The notes under the pieces were generated by a model that searched no databases, had not been told where the DNA came from, and saw only the letters and a program-made list of their open reading frames with translations. Below, piece by piece: positions 9,041 to 18,167 of a stretch of DNA of 64,000 nucleotides (its first letter is position 1; the number at the start of each line of letters is the position of its first letter). The stretch comes from CBDCGJ01 sp965216645 (GTDB lineage: Bacteria; Pseudomonadota; Alphaproteobacteria; GCA-2731375), in contig CBDCGJ010000011.1 in the NCBI GenBank assembly GCA_965216645.1, positions 77,418-141,417 of the forward strand, read 5' to 3'. A program made the position numbers and the translations under genes.

Positions 9041-10123
9041 ATGGATATCATTCTGACCGACGGCGATGACACGCATGTCGGGTTCACATTCGCCGATAGC
9101 ATTATGGCGCTCGACGGCGATGACACGGTGAATTCGAGTGGCGGTGCCGACACCGTGCTGGGCGCCGGTGGCAATGACAGCATCACCGGCTGGGTAGGGG
9201 GCGATTTGCTGTTTGGCGGAATCGGCGACGACACGATCCTCGCGGACAATCACGACACACTTGTCTATATCGGTGGGCGTGACCTGGTTTATGGCAATCC
9301 CGGAAATGATTCGATCCTCGGCGATGCCGGAGAGGACACGGTATACGGAGGGCAGGACAGCGATACCATATTCGGTGACGGCGACAATGATCTGCTGTAC
9401 GGCAACTTCGCCTTCGATTCAATTTACGGCGGTGACGGCGATGACACGCTTTATGGCGGCCAGGATAGCGATATCCTAACCGGCGGTGCCGGTGCCGATC
9501 ACGTGTTCGGCAATCTTGGCGACGATTTCATGAGCGGCGGCGCGGGCGACGATGTGATGCGCGGCGGCGACGGCAACGACATCGTCAGTGGAGATACCGG
9601 ACAAGATATTCTTTACGGAAATATCGGTCTCGATCGCCTTGATGGTGGATTGGACAACGATACCCTCTATGGCGGGCAGAACAACGGGCCCTTGACCGTC
9701 GCGGATGACGGTTTGCTGCGGGCGCAGGAGGGTGTCGAGTCTCTCGATGGCGGTGTCGGCAACGACGTGGTCTATGGCAACTACGGCGCGGAATTCATGC
9801 GTGGAGAGAAGGGTGACGATAGCCTTTATGGCGGTCAAGGTAACGACACGCTTCTAGGTGATGCGGGCAATGACCATCTCTATGGCAATCGTGGTGACGA
9901 TCAGCTCTTCGGTAATACGGCCAGCGACAGTTTCTATTTTTTCGGTGTCTTCGGCAAAGATACGGTGGAAGACTTCAACACGGCGGTCGATCTCGCTTAT
10001 GTCGACACTGCCGTGTTGTCCACCGTTCTATCCGGCGCCCATACGATCTTCAATTTCGCCGGCGGACAGACAATCACCTTCATGAATGTCCACCTCACCG
10101 ACGCGGATTTGATCTTCGTCTAA
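9041..10123 (+). CDS. RTX-type calcium-binding beta-roll protein (paralogue 1)
   Basis: A 360-residue acidic, Gly/Asp-rich protein made almost wholly of GGxGxDxL/I/F-type nonapeptide repeats (for example GGDGDDTLYGG, GNLGDDFMSGG), the hallmark of hemolysin-type Ca-binding beta-rolls. There is no N-terminal signal peptide. The C-terminal 50 residues (HTIFNFAGGQTITF ... LTDADLIFV) resemble type I secretion signals of RTX proteins. No catalytic domain is present. An insert GGQNNGPLT...EGVE interrupts the repeats near residue 210 and recurs in the other three paralogues. It is flanked on both sides by boxB sequence. The T1SS exporter genes are not in the window. Confidence 0.85.
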   Translation: MDIILTDGDDTHVGFTFADSIMALDGDDTVNSSGGADTVLGAGGNDSITGWVGGDLLFGGIGDDTILADNHDTLVYIGGRDLVYGNPGNDSILGDAGEDTVYGGQDSDTIFGDGDNDLLYGNFAFDSIYGGDGDDTLYGGQDSDILTGGAGADHVFGNLGDDFMSGGAGDDVMRGGDGNDIVSGDTGQDILYGNIGLDRLDGGLDNDTLYGGQNNGPLTVADDGLLRAQEGVESLDGGVGNDVVYGNYGAEFMRGEKGDDSLYGGQGNDTLLGDAGNDHLYGNRGDDQLFGNTASDSFYFFGVFGKDTVEDFNTAVDLAYVDTAVLSTVLSGAHTIFNFAGGQTITFMNVHLTDADLIFV

Positions 10124-10138
10124 ACGACGTTGCTCGAC

Positions 10139-11554
10139 CTAGAGCCTCACATACTCGAAGTCGACCGGCTGGTTGTTGATGCCGCGCGCCGGCGGGGCGA
10201 TGAAGTTGGCGAACCTGCCCGGCTCCAACACCGGCTTGGCCATCAGCGAATGGACATAGGCCCGGTCTTCGTCGCTCGGCAGCCAATCATGCTGATGTTT
10301 TTCCCAATCCGCCCGGTTATGGATATTGCCGGTGGGATCGACGTCGACTTCGCTAAAATCGCCGATGGCGCGGTGGAAGGCGCGGTGCGGCAAGGTGATC
10401 TCGAAGTCGATGCCGGCGCGTTTGATGATCCGGTTCCAACGGGTAACGCCGCGGGCGCAGTCGACGGCATAGTCGTCCCTCAGCCGCTCGTTGACCGCGT
10501 TCAGGGCCGGCTGTTCGACTTGAATGAACTTGTCGTCCCGCAGCTGCAGTACCGGGTAGGTGCTGTTCTTCAGGTTATGGTCGTCGTCTTGCTTGGTTTC
10601 CTCGAAGCGGCCTTTCAGACCCATGGTGTAGTAGTTGGCGGCGTTGGTCGACAGTTCCGAACCGAACAGGTCAAGCGAGACCGAGAAGTGGAAGTTCACG
10701 TATTTCTGCAAGGTCGGCAGATCGATGCCGCCATGTTCACGTACTTTGTCCGGCCCGTACTCGTTCATCAATTCGCAGGTCCGTTGGATGATCCGGCCGA
10801 CACCGGTTTCGCCGACGAACATGTGATGAGCTTCTTCCGTCAGCATGAAACGGCAGGTGCGGGAGAGGGGATCGAAGCCGCTCTCCGCCAGACTTGCCAG
10901 CTGATATTTTCCATCCCGGTCGGTGAAGTAGGTGAACATGTAGAAGGATAGCCAGTCCGGCGTCTTCTCGTTGAAGGCACCGAGGATACGCGGCTTGTCG
11001 TCGTCTCCGGAGCGGCGCTCGAGCAAGGCTTCGGCTTCCTCGCGACCGTCGCGGCCGAAATAGCCATGCAGCAGATAAACCATGGCCCAAAGGTGCCGGC
11101 CTTCCTCGACATTGACCTGGAACAGATTGCGCATGTCGTACAGGGACGGCGCGGTCTGGCAAAGGTGCCGTTGTTGCTCCACCGAAGCCGGCTCGGTATC
11201 GCCCTGGGTAACGATCAGGCGCCGCAGGACGCCGCGATACTCGCCGGGGACTTCTTGCCAGGCCGGGTCGCCTTTATGGTCGCCAAAATTGACCATGCGA
11301 TCCTGCTCGCGATCCGCAAGGAAGATGCCCCAACGGTAGTCGGGCATTTTGACGTATCCGAAATTCGCCCAGCCTTTCGCGTCGACGCTGATCGCCGTAC
11401 GCAGATAGATTTCCTTGTCCTGGTTTTCGGCCGGGCCCATCTCGTTCCACCAGTCGAGATAGTTGGGCAGCCAAGCTTCGAGCGCCCGCTTTAGCCGTCG
11501 GTCGTCGGAAAGATCGACATTGTTGGGGATCTTCTCGGAATAATCGACGTTCAT
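10139..11554 (-). CDS. boxB: Benzoyl-CoA 2,3-epoxidase (oxygenase) subunit BoxB
   Basis: A 471-residue diiron oxygenase. It carries the family's ligands in order: a Glu near 121, EEGRH (Glu151, His154), Asp212 in YFTDRDGKYQ, and EEAHH (Glu241, His244). BoxB epoxidises the ring of benzoyl-CoA with O2 in the aerobic CoA-thioester benzoate pathway, with electrons from reductase BoxA. Length and the C-terminal WLPSDEDRAYVHSLMAKPV block fit the family. It follows boxC by 2 bp in one operon. boxA and the benzoate-CoA ligase are not in the window. A partial copy of its 3' end lies at 8730-8919. Confidence 0.95.
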   Translation of the reverse strand: MNVDYSEKIPNNVDLSDDRRLKRALEAWLPNYLDWWNEMGPAENQDKEIYLRTAISVDAKGWANFGYVKMPDYRWGIFLADREQDRMVNFGDHKGDPAWQEVPGEYRGVLRRLIVTQGDTEPASVEQQRHLCQTAPSLYDMRNLFQVNVEEGRHLWAMVYLLHGYFGRDGREEAEALLERRSGDDDKPRILGAFNEKTPDWLSFYMFTYFTDRDGKYQLASLAESGFDPLSRTCRFMLTEEAHHMFVGETGVGRIIQRTCELMNEYGPDKVREHGGIDLPTLQKYVNFHFSVSLDLFGSELSTNAANYYTMGLKGRFEETKQDDDHNLKNSTYPVLQLRDDKFIQVEQPALNAVNERLRDDYAVDCARGVTRWNRIIKRAGIDFEITLPHRAFHRAIGDFSEVDVDPTGNIHNRADWEKHQHDWLPSDEDRAYVHSLMAKPVLEPGRFANFIAPPARGINNQPVDFEYVRL

Positions 11555-11556
11555 GG

Positions 11557-13206
11557 TTATACCCTTCTCCTATCGAAATCGCTGCGTTGCCCGGTGCCGT
11601 ATAGCGACAGGGCGCCTTGTTCGCCCACCGCATTGGGGCGTTGAAAGATCCAGTTCTGCCAGGCGGTCAGCCGGCCGAAGATCTTGGTTTCCATGGTTTC
11701 GGGCCCGGCGAAACGGAGCGAGGCCTCCATCCCCGTGAGCGCGTCCGGCGACAGCGCCGCGCGCTCCTCAATGGCGATGCGGACTTCATCTTCCCAATCA
11801 ATGTCGTCCGGTGCGAACGTAACCAGCCCCAGATCGTCCGCAGCCATGGCGTCCAAGTCACTGCCGGTTTCCGCCTGCGCGGCGTCCACAGCGCCGTCTT
11901 CGCCGAGAAAACGGCATTCGAGGCGGGTTAGACCGTTCGGCATGGGGTAGGGACCGAAGTTCATCTCGGTCAATCGGATCGTCGCCGCCGGCCGATTGTC
12001 GCCTTCGAATTGCCCGTCCAGCATATAGCTACGGTCGCCGGCGAAAGCGAGTTCCAACAGCGTGCCGGTAAAACAGCTGCCAGGTTCGATCAGAGTGAAG
12101 ACTGTGCGGGAGCCGACATCGATACGCTTCAGCACACGCTTCAGATAAAGCCGAACTTCGCGGATCAGCCAATCGTCCTTGGCCGTCGCTAACAAGGTGT
12201 CGTAGCTGGCGACATTGTCGTGGCTGCCGGTGCTGCGGATCGTCCAGACGCCGATCTCGATTTCGTTCAGCCGCATATGCAGGATGGCATCGTCCAGTTC
12301 CCGGGCGAATTTCAGCGGCCAGAAATCGGCGCCTTGAGCCGCCGCGGCGGCGGCATCGGCGGGGGCCGTTTCGGCGGGGCCGGTAATCATGATCTCGGCG
12401 ACGCGGGTCGCTCTGTCGATATCGACGCGGAGGGTTTCGTAGACCAGGCTGTCGTCGTTGACCTGACGCTTCAGCGGCGTCAGCGCGACACCCTCCGCAT
12501 CGTCCGGCCGGTCCGATTGCGTCGCGGCGGCCAGCGCAGCCTCGCGCACCTGATCCTCGAACTTGCTGCGGGGTACGATCTTGTCGACCAGGTTCCACTG
12601 GACCGCGCGTTTGCCGCGGATGCCTTCTTCCAATGTGCAAAAGAAGTCGGCCCGGTCGCGGCGCACCATACGCTTGTCCGCCAAGCGTGTCAGACCGCCC
12701 GTGCCGGGCAACACAGCGAGTAGGGGAACTTCCGGCAGGGACACAGTGGAGGACGCGTCGTCCATTAGAATGATTTGATCGCAGGCCAGCGCCAACTCGT
12801 AGCCGCCGCCGGCGCAGGAGCCATTGACAGCGCAGATATAAGTCTGACCGGAATTCTCCGTCGCGTCCTCGATATAGTTTCGGGTTTCGTTGGTGAACTT
12901 GCAGAAATTGACCTTGTGATCGTGGCTCGACCCCTTCAACATGCGGATATTAGCGCCTGCGCAAAAGACCCGGTCCTTGCCGCTGGTGATCACCACGGTC
13001 TTGATTTCCGGATGCTCGAACCGCAATCGCTGGATGGCGTCGTAAAGTTCGATGTCGACCCCTAAATCATAGGAGTTGAGCTTCAGCTCATAATCGTCCC
13101 GCAAGCCGCCATTCTCGTCGATATCCATGGCCAACGTCGCCACGGGTCCGTCGAAACTAAGTTTCCAATGCTTGTATTTACCGGGATCGGTTTGAAAATC
13201 GATCAT
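11557..13206 (-). CDS. boxC: 2,3-epoxybenzoyl-CoA dihydrolase BoxC (crotonase family)
   Basis: A 549-residue protein with an N-terminal crotonase domain: VVITSGKDRVFCAGANIRML forms the oxyanion hole, and CAVNGSCAGGGYELALACD and SLPEVPLLAVLPGTGGLTRL follow. A second, degenerate crotonase-like half occupies the C-terminus. BoxC opens the epoxide ring of 2,3-epoxybenzoyl-CoA hydrolytically and releases formate, the step after BoxB. Length is typical of BoxC and about twice that of a simple enoyl-CoA hydratase. It starts the boxC-boxB operon; the upstream 165 bp contain a TTGGTA/TACCAA inverted repeat. Confidence 0.95.
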   Translation of the reverse strand: MIDFQTDPGKYKHWKLSFDGPVATLAMDIDENGGLRDDYELKLNSYDLGVDIELYDAIQRLRFEHPEIKTVVITSGKDRVFCAGANIRMLKGSSHDHKVNFCKFTNETRNYIEDATENSGQTYICAVNGSCAGGGYELALACDQIILMDDASSTVSLPEVPLLAVLPGTGGLTRLADKRMVRRDRADFFCTLEEGIRGKRAVQWNLVDKIVPRSKFEDQVREAALAAATQSDRPDDAEGVALTPLKRQVNDDSLVYETLRVDIDRATRVAEIMITGPAETAPADAAAAAAQGADFWPLKFARELDDAILHMRLNEIEIGVWTIRSTGSHDNVASYDTLLATAKDDWLIREVRLYLKRVLKRIDVGSRTVFTLIEPGSCFTGTLLELAFAGDRSYMLDGQFEGDNRPAATIRLTEMNFGPYPMPNGLTRLECRFLGEDGAVDAAQAETGSDLDAMAADDLGLVTFAPDDIDWEDEVRIAIEERAALSPDALTGMEASLRFAGPETMETKIFGRLTAWQNWIFQRPNAVGEQGALSLYGTGQRSDFDRRRV

Positions 13207-13283
13207 CCTGTCCTGGCCCCATATTCCCTTATCTTGCGGCCACTATAGCTTGGTTTAGGCCGCGATCAAGCATTTTTTGTAAT

Positions 13284-13301
13284 TTGGTACTGAAATACCA
13301 A
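13284..13301. promoter_or_regulatory. Inverted repeat upstream of boxC, candidate operator
   Basis: TTGGTA (13284-13289) and TACCAA (13296-13301) form perfect 6-bp arms with a 6-bp spacer. The repeat lies about 78 bp upstream of the boxC start in an AT-rich stretch and is the most symmetrical element in the boxC promoter region. It could be the site of a box-pathway regulator, but no regulator gene is adjacent. Its form differs from the TGCA-type sites reported for BoxR/BzdR. Confidence 0.4.
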
Positions 13302-13371
13302 TTTATAGTACATTGCCATTGGCTTGACGAAAATCTCGTCGAAAATGTGGTAAGTGATCCCTGTTAGATCG

Positions 13372-14883
13372 CTAGACAAACACCAAATCGGCCGACGTCA
13401 AAGTCTGGCCGAGGATCGTGATACTGTTGCCGTCGACGGTGTTGAACACCGTGTTCCCGCCACCGGTAATCGTACTGGCTATAGTCGCGCTGAGAATTAG
13501 TAAATCCATGCTGCCTTGATAGCCTTCCACCGTGTCGTGGCCGAATGCGCCGAGGAAGTAATATGAATCGCTGTCGCCACCGCCGATCAGAAGATCGTCG
13601 CCGCGGTTGCCGTAGAGATGGTCGTCGCCGGCGCCGCCAAGCAGCGTGTCCGTCCCCTGACCGCCATAGAGCGAGTCATTGTCGTCGCCGCCGAAAAGAC
13701 TCTCGTCGCCGAAGTTGCCGTAGATCAGGTCGTGACCGGCACTGCCGAAAATCGTCTCGACACCTTCCTGATTAACAATCAGGCCGGAAGCATCGGTGGA
13801 TTCGGGGCCGTTATTCTGGCCGCCGAAGATGGTGTCGTCGCCATCATGGCCGATGAGGGAGTCGGTACCGATATTGCCGTATAGGAGGTCGCCGCCCGTC
13901 CCGCCGAATAGCAGGTCGAGACCGTTATGGCCCCAGAGCGTGTCGGCACCACCGGCGCCGGAAAGCTCATCGTCGCCGAGATTGCCGAATAGCAGATCGG
14001 CATCGGCGCCACCCAACAGGCTGTCGTTGCCCTGACCGCCATAAATGGTGTCCATGCCGCTGCCGCCGCGTAGGTCCTCGACGCCGAAGTTGCCGTAAAT
14101 CAGGTCGTTGCCGCCTTCGCCAAAAAGCGTTTCGATGCCTTCCTGCTGGCGCAGCACGCCGCTGCCGTCCGGCGTCGCCGGTCCATTGTTCTGGCCGCCG
14201 AACAAGGTGTCGGCGCCGCTGCCGCCGTACATTTCGTCGGTTTCCTGGTTGCCGTAGAGCAGATCGGCTTGGTCGCCGCCAAACATGATATCGGCACCCG
14301 CGCCACCGAATAAGGTATCGCTGTCCGTGCTGCCAAGAATGCTGTCCGCTCCGGCGCCGCCGAACATCATGTCGTTGCCGAAACTGCCGTGTAGGTCGTC
14401 GTTGCCGTCACCGCCATCCAGCATGTCGTTGCCGAAGGAGCCGTTAAGAGAATCGCGGCCGGCACCGCCGAAGATTTCATCTTCACCGAAGCTGCCGTTC
14501 AGGTTGTCGTTGTCGGCGCCGCCATGAACGGTATCGTTGCCGAAACCGCCGAAAAAGATATCGGCGCCCTCACCGCCGGACACCGAATCGTTGCCGGTGC
14601 CGTCGAATATGGAATCGTTGCCAGCACCGCCTAAAATCGTATTCGTGCCGCTGTTGCCGAAGATATAGTCGTGACCGCTCTCGCCGAAAATGAGATCATC
14701 GCCGGAGTTGCCGAAAATGGTGTCGTTGCCGGCGCCGCCAAACAGCGTATCGTTGTCGAGACCGCCAAGCAGCGACTCGTTTCCACCGATTCCAATGATG
14801 GAATCATTCCCTGTAATGCCAAAAACCGTGTCGTCGGCAATTGTTACGGTAAATGTGTCGTCGCCAGTCGATAATGTCACCAT
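13372..14883 (-). CDS. RTX-type calcium-binding beta-roll protein (paralogue 2)
   Basis: A 503-residue protein, the longest of the four RTX paralogues here. From residue 20 it is nearly uninterrupted GGxGxD nonapeptides (GNSGDDLIFGESGHDYIFGN style). The GGQNNGPATPDGSGVL/QEGIETLFG-type insert occurs twice. The C-terminus NTVFNTVDGNSITIL ... LTSADLVFV matches the presumed secretion signal of the other paralogues. There is no signal peptide, membrane segment or enzyme domain. It lies upstream of boxC on the same strand, 67 bp after paralogue 3. It is likely exported and Ca-folded outside the cell; function unknown. Confidence 0.87.
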   Translation of the reverse strand: MVTLSTGDDTFTVTIADDTVFGITGNDSIIGIGGNESLLGGLDNDTLFGGAGNDTIFGNSGDDLIFGESGHDYIFGNSGTNTILGGAGNDSIFDGTGNDSVSGGEGADIFFGGFGNDTVHGGADNDNLNGSFGEDEIFGGAGRDSLNGSFGNDMLDGGDGNDDLHGSFGNDMMFGGAGADSILGSTDSDTLFGGAGADIMFGGDQADLLYGNQETDEMYGGSGADTLFGGQNNGPATPDGSGVLRQQEGIETLFGEGGNDLIYGNFGVEDLRGGSGMDTIYGGQGNDSLLGGADADLLFGNLGDDELSGAGGADTLWGHNGLDLLFGGTGGDLLYGNIGTDSLIGHDGDDTIFGGQNNGPESTDASGLIVNQEGVETIFGSAGHDLIYGNFGDESLFGGDDNDSLYGGQGTDTLLGGAGDDHLYGNRGDDLLIGGGDSDSYYFLGAFGHDTVEGYQGSMDLLILSATIASTITGGGNTVFNTVDGNSITILGQTLTSADLVFV

Positions 14884-14950
14884 GGGTCAGCCCTCCAGCT
14901 TCAAATTAGATGTGCAAAATTCAGTTTATTGAACCAACGCCCAAATCCGC

Positions 14951-16246
14951 TTAGGCGAACACGAGGTCGGCCGACGTCAACGTGACGCCTAGGAAAGTAA
15001 TACTGTTTCCGTCGGCCAAAACGAACGTCGTATTGCCGCCTATCGTCGTGGTGGAGGCGACGGATGTGCCGACCATGGCGACGTCATCGGTGGTGGAAAA
15101 GTCATCGACCGTATCATCGCCGATATTGCCCAGGAAATAGAAGGCATCCTCGCCCGAACCGCCGATCAGCGAGTCATCACCGCGGTTGCCGTAAATCTCG
15201 TCATTGCCTTTTCCGCCGGACAGTGTGTCGTTGCCCTGGCCGCCGAATATCGTATCTTGGTCGGAATCCCCCTCGACAAGCTCCGCACCGAAGTTTCCGT
15301 AGATAAGGTCGTCGCCGGCTCCGCCCCAAATGGTTTCCACACCTTCCTGTTTACGCAGAATGCCGCTGCCGTCGGGGGTCGCGGGTCCGTCGTTCTGACC
15401 GCCATAGATGGTATCGTCCAGATCGCCGCCAACGATAGAGTCGGCGCCGGTATTGCCGTAAATCAAATCGTCGTTGCTGCCGCCGGAGATCAAGTCCGCG
15501 CCGCCGCCGCCCCAAATCGTGTCCTTACCGGTGCCGCCGGAAATCGAGTCGTCGCCGAGATTGCCGAAAAGCAAGTCGTCATGGCTACCGCCATGGATAC
15601 TATCATCGCCCTGGCCGCCATAAACCGTGTCGTTGCCGCTGCCGCCGCTGGCCCGCTCGTTGCCGAAATTGCCATAGAGCAAGTCGTCGCCATTGTCGCC
15701 GCGCACGGCCTCCACGCCTTCCTGTTTGCGTAGAACGCCGCTACCGTCGGCTGTGGCGGGGCCGTTATTCTGGCCGCCATAGATCGTGTCGTTGCCATCG
15801 CCACCCATTATGGAATCGGTTTCGGCATTGCCGTAGATCAGGTCGTGGTCATCCATGCCGCCGATCAGGTCTTCCCCATCGCCACCCCAAATGGTGTCGT
15901 TGTCGAGACCGCCGAAGATCAAATCGTTGCCGCTGCCGCCGTCCATGGATTCGTTGCCGGCGTCGCCGACCATCGAATCTTCGCCATCGCCGCCCAGAAT
16001 GGTGTCGTCAGCGCCTTGACCGTTTAGCGTGTCGTCACCGACACCGCCGTCCAGAAGATCTTCGTTATTACCGCCTTCGAACCAATCGTCGCCACCGCTA
16101 CCGAAAATGGTGTCTTGTCCATCGTCGCCATAGGCCGTGTCGTTGCCGCCACCCATGACCAAGGAATCGTTGCCCCCAAGCGCTGTAATCTCGTTTGCCA
16201 GATCGCCGTCGAAATGTTGGTCGTCATTAGGGGTCAATGCGGTCAT
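14951..16246 (-). CDS. RTX-type calcium-binding beta-roll protein (paralogue 3)
   Basis: A 431-residue RTX protein beginning MTALTPNDDQHFDGDL and then Gly/Asp nonapeptide repeats. It contains two copies of the GGQN(N/D)GPATxDGSGxLRKQEGVE insert, and the C-terminus ends GNSITFLGVTLTSADLVFA, the shared presumed type I secretion signal. It resembles paralogue 4 at the extreme N-terminus (LTPNDD). It probably forms a transcription unit with paralogue 2. No protease, lipase or adhesin domain is present, so this is a pure beta-roll protein; surface or matrix roles are possible. Confidence 0.87.
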   Translation of the reverse strand: MTALTPNDDQHFDGDLANEITALGGNDSLVMGGGNDTAYGDDGQDTIFGSGGDDWFEGGNNEDLLDGGVGDDTLNGQGADDTILGGDGEDSMVGDAGNESMDGGSGNDLIFGGLDNDTIWGGDGEDLIGGMDDHDLIYGNAETDSIMGGDGNDTIYGGQNNGPATADGSGVLRKQEGVEAVRGDNGDDLLYGNFGNERASGGSGNDTVYGGQGDDSIHGGSHDDLLFGNLGDDSISGGTGKDTIWGGGGADLISGGSNDDLIYGNTGADSIVGGDLDDTIYGGQNDGPATPDGSGILRKQEGVETIWGGAGDDLIYGNFGAELVEGDSDQDTIFGGQGNDTLSGGKGNDEIYGNRGDDSLIGGSGEDAFYFLGNIGDDTVDDFSTTDDVAMVGTSVASTTTIGGNTTFVLADGNSITFLGVTLTSADLVFA

Positions 16247-16338
16247 GGGAGCTTTCTCCGGCGTAATTTGATTCGAATTACCTTAGTGGAACACAATCGC
16301 CTGATTGACGGTATGGCAAATTCGTTGCATTTAAAAAT

Positions 16339-17241
16339 TTATTGACCGACATCCCGCCAATCGCTTTCCGGCCACCAATGTAGGCGATCGCGCGCACGGC
16401 GATTGTCCAGAATCCCGCGCAACGGTTTGCCGTCGAAATAGTCGGGGTCGCGCAGTTTCGGCAAGGTTCCCCAGAGTTTGTCGAGTTTGCGTAGGGATTT
16501 TGTGCGGCCGATGGTATCGTCCGCCGCGATGTTGATGACGTCATAATGTGGCGGCTGGTATTCCAATGCGGCCCGGAAGGCGCGGGCGGCGTCGCGGGAA
16601 CGAACATACGTACGGATGGGGCCGAGCGCGCCGTAGTAAGTCACACCGGGCCGCGACAACGCCCGCTTGGGCGGATCGGCATCCGGATTGCTGAGGGACA
16701 ATTGAGCGAGAATTTCCGCCTCTTTCTCCGGCCGAACGATCAGCGTCGGACGTAGGCAAACCATTGTCATCCGCTCGCGGCGGGCGAAATGCCGCGCCAT
16801 ATCCTCGATCATCTGCTTGCTCACGTCATAGGCGCGCCGGGGTCGTAAGGGATGATCCTCGGAGACCGGAAGGAAGTCCGGCGTCCGGTCTTTGCCGATG
16901 CCATAGGTCGCCGTGCTCGACGCCGTCACGATATGGCGCACGCCGGCTTCTTCCGCGGCATGAAACACATGCCAAGCACCTTGAACGTTAGTCTTGATAT
17001 ATCCGGTTTCGTCAGGCGCGTCGCCGTCGTCATAGCCGGCCAAATGGATGATCGCGTCTTGGCCGCGAACCGCGCTACGTATGCCTTCCGGGTTTAGAAT
17101 ATCGACGTCTCGATAGGCGACCTGTTGCGTCGGGGTCTGTAGATCCAACACGGTGACGTCGTAGTCCGACTTCAATACATCGACGACGTGGCGGCCCAAT
17201 CGGCCGCTTCCACCCGTTACGAGAACCCGTTCGTAGCGCAT
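16339..17241 (-). CDS. NAD(P)-dependent epimerase/dehydratase (extended SDR)
   Basis: A 300-residue Rossmann protein with the extended-SDR nucleotide motif TGGSGRLG at the N-terminus, Asp38-type acidic residue after beta-2 (VLDLQT), DIIHLAG-like AIIHLAGYD, and the catalytic YxxxK as YDVSK. The ATG at 17241 is preceded by GGGAG; the in-frame upstream extension was rejected. Members act on nucleotide sugars or related hydroxylated substrates, but nothing nearby indicates a substrate. It is downstream of the EamA exporter on the same strand by 14 bp, so co-transcription is likely. Confidence 0.85.
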   Translation of the reverse strand: MRYERVLVTGGSGRLGRHVVDVLKSDYDVTVLDLQTPTQQVAYRDVDILNPEGIRSAVRGQDAIIHLAGYDDGDAPDETGYIKTNVQGAWHVFHAAEEAGVRHIVTASSTATYGIGKDRTPDFLPVSEDHPLRPRRAYDVSKQMIEDMARHFARRERMTMVCLRPTLIVRPEKEAEILAQLSLSNPDADPPKRALSRPGVTYYGALGPIRTYVRSRDAARAFRAALEYQPPHYDVINIAADDTIGRTKSLRKLDKLWGTLPKLRDPDYFDGKPLRGILDNRRARDRLHWWPESDWRDVGQ

Positions 17242-17255
17242 AATGCACGCTCCCT

Positions 17256-18167
17256 TTATCCGGACTTGCGCGCGGTCGACCGGCTCTCGCGCAGAACAAT
17301 ATAAACGCCGGTGGCGACCAATATCGCCGCCCCGGTCAATGTGGCGGCGTCCGGAAAATGCCGGAACACCAGATAACCCAGTATAGCACCCCAAATTAGA
17401 CTGGCGTATGTCAGGGGCGACAAAATCGAAACCGGGGCAAATTCATGGGCTTTAATCAGGAAGTAATGGCCGATGCCGCCGAACACGCCGACGCCCATAA
17501 ACATCAGGATCTCGGCCCAACTGTCCGGTGTTGTCCAGTACCATGGAACGATGAAGCTTAGGATCGCCGCACCGACCAGGGCGGAATAGAACAGCGTCAC
17601 CATCGAGTCGTCCGTTGCCGCGAGGATTTTCGTTTGTAGCTGAAAGATCGCGAAGAAAAACGAAACGCCGAGCACCAGAAACGCCGCCCAATGCATTACG
17701 CCCAGTCCGGGTCGGACGATGATCAATGCACCGACGAAACCGATGGCGATCGCGGTCCAGCGCCGCCAGCCTACCCGTTCCTTCAAGAACGGCACACTCA
17801 AAGCCGTGGCGATCAGCGGTGTCACGAAGGAGATCGCCACCGCGTCCGCCAAAGGCATGTAGGCGAGGGCGGCGAAGAACAGAACCGTACACAGCAACAG
17901 CAATAGCGACCGGATGATCTGCAGACCGAAACGCTTCGTTTGCAACAACGCTTTACCCCGGCGCGGCCAGAGAAACAACATCATGATCGCGAAGTGACCG
18001 AAATACCGGGCCCAGGCGACCTGGATGGTTTGATGATCCTGGCTTAAATATTTGGCGAGAAAGTCCAACAGGGAAAACATCACTGTGGCGGCCAGCATCA
18101 GCAGGACGCCGGCCAGAAGGCCGCTTCGTACCGCGGCCAATTTGCCGGCCGGACGTATGTGCGACAC
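17256..18167 (-). CDS. EamA family (DMT superfamily) transporter
   Basis: A 303-residue inner-membrane protein with about ten hydrophobic segments in two EamA repeats, the first with FLAKYLSQDHQTIQVAWARY and the second with VPWYWTTPDSWAEILMF. The family mostly exports metabolites. The GTG start overlaps the stop of the preceding coiled-coil gene by one base (TAGTG), so translation is coupled. The transported compound cannot be predicted. Confidence 0.88.
   Translation of the reverse strand: MSHIRPAGKLAAVRSGLLAGVLLMLAATVMFSLLDFLAKYLSQDHQTIQVAWARYFGHFAIMMLFLWPRRGKALLQTKRFGLQIIRSLLLLLCTVLFFAALAYMPLADAVAISFVTPLIATALSVPFLKERVGWRRWTAIAIGFVGALIIVRPGLGVMHWAAFLVLGVSFFFAIFQLQTKILAATDDSMVTLFYSALVGAAILSFIVPWYWTTPDSWAEILMFMGVGVFGGIGHYFLIKAHEFAPVSILSPLTYASLIWGAILGYLVFRHFPDAATLTGAAILVATGVYIVLRESRSTARKSG

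Noticed and set aside
10130..10951. 273-residue plus-strand frame opposite boxB
   Set aside because: Antisense shadow of boxB with no recognisable motif.
15064..15804. Arg- or Val/Ala-rich frames opposite the RTX genes
   Set aside because: Periodic repeat DNA keeps all frames open; these have no start signals or motifs.
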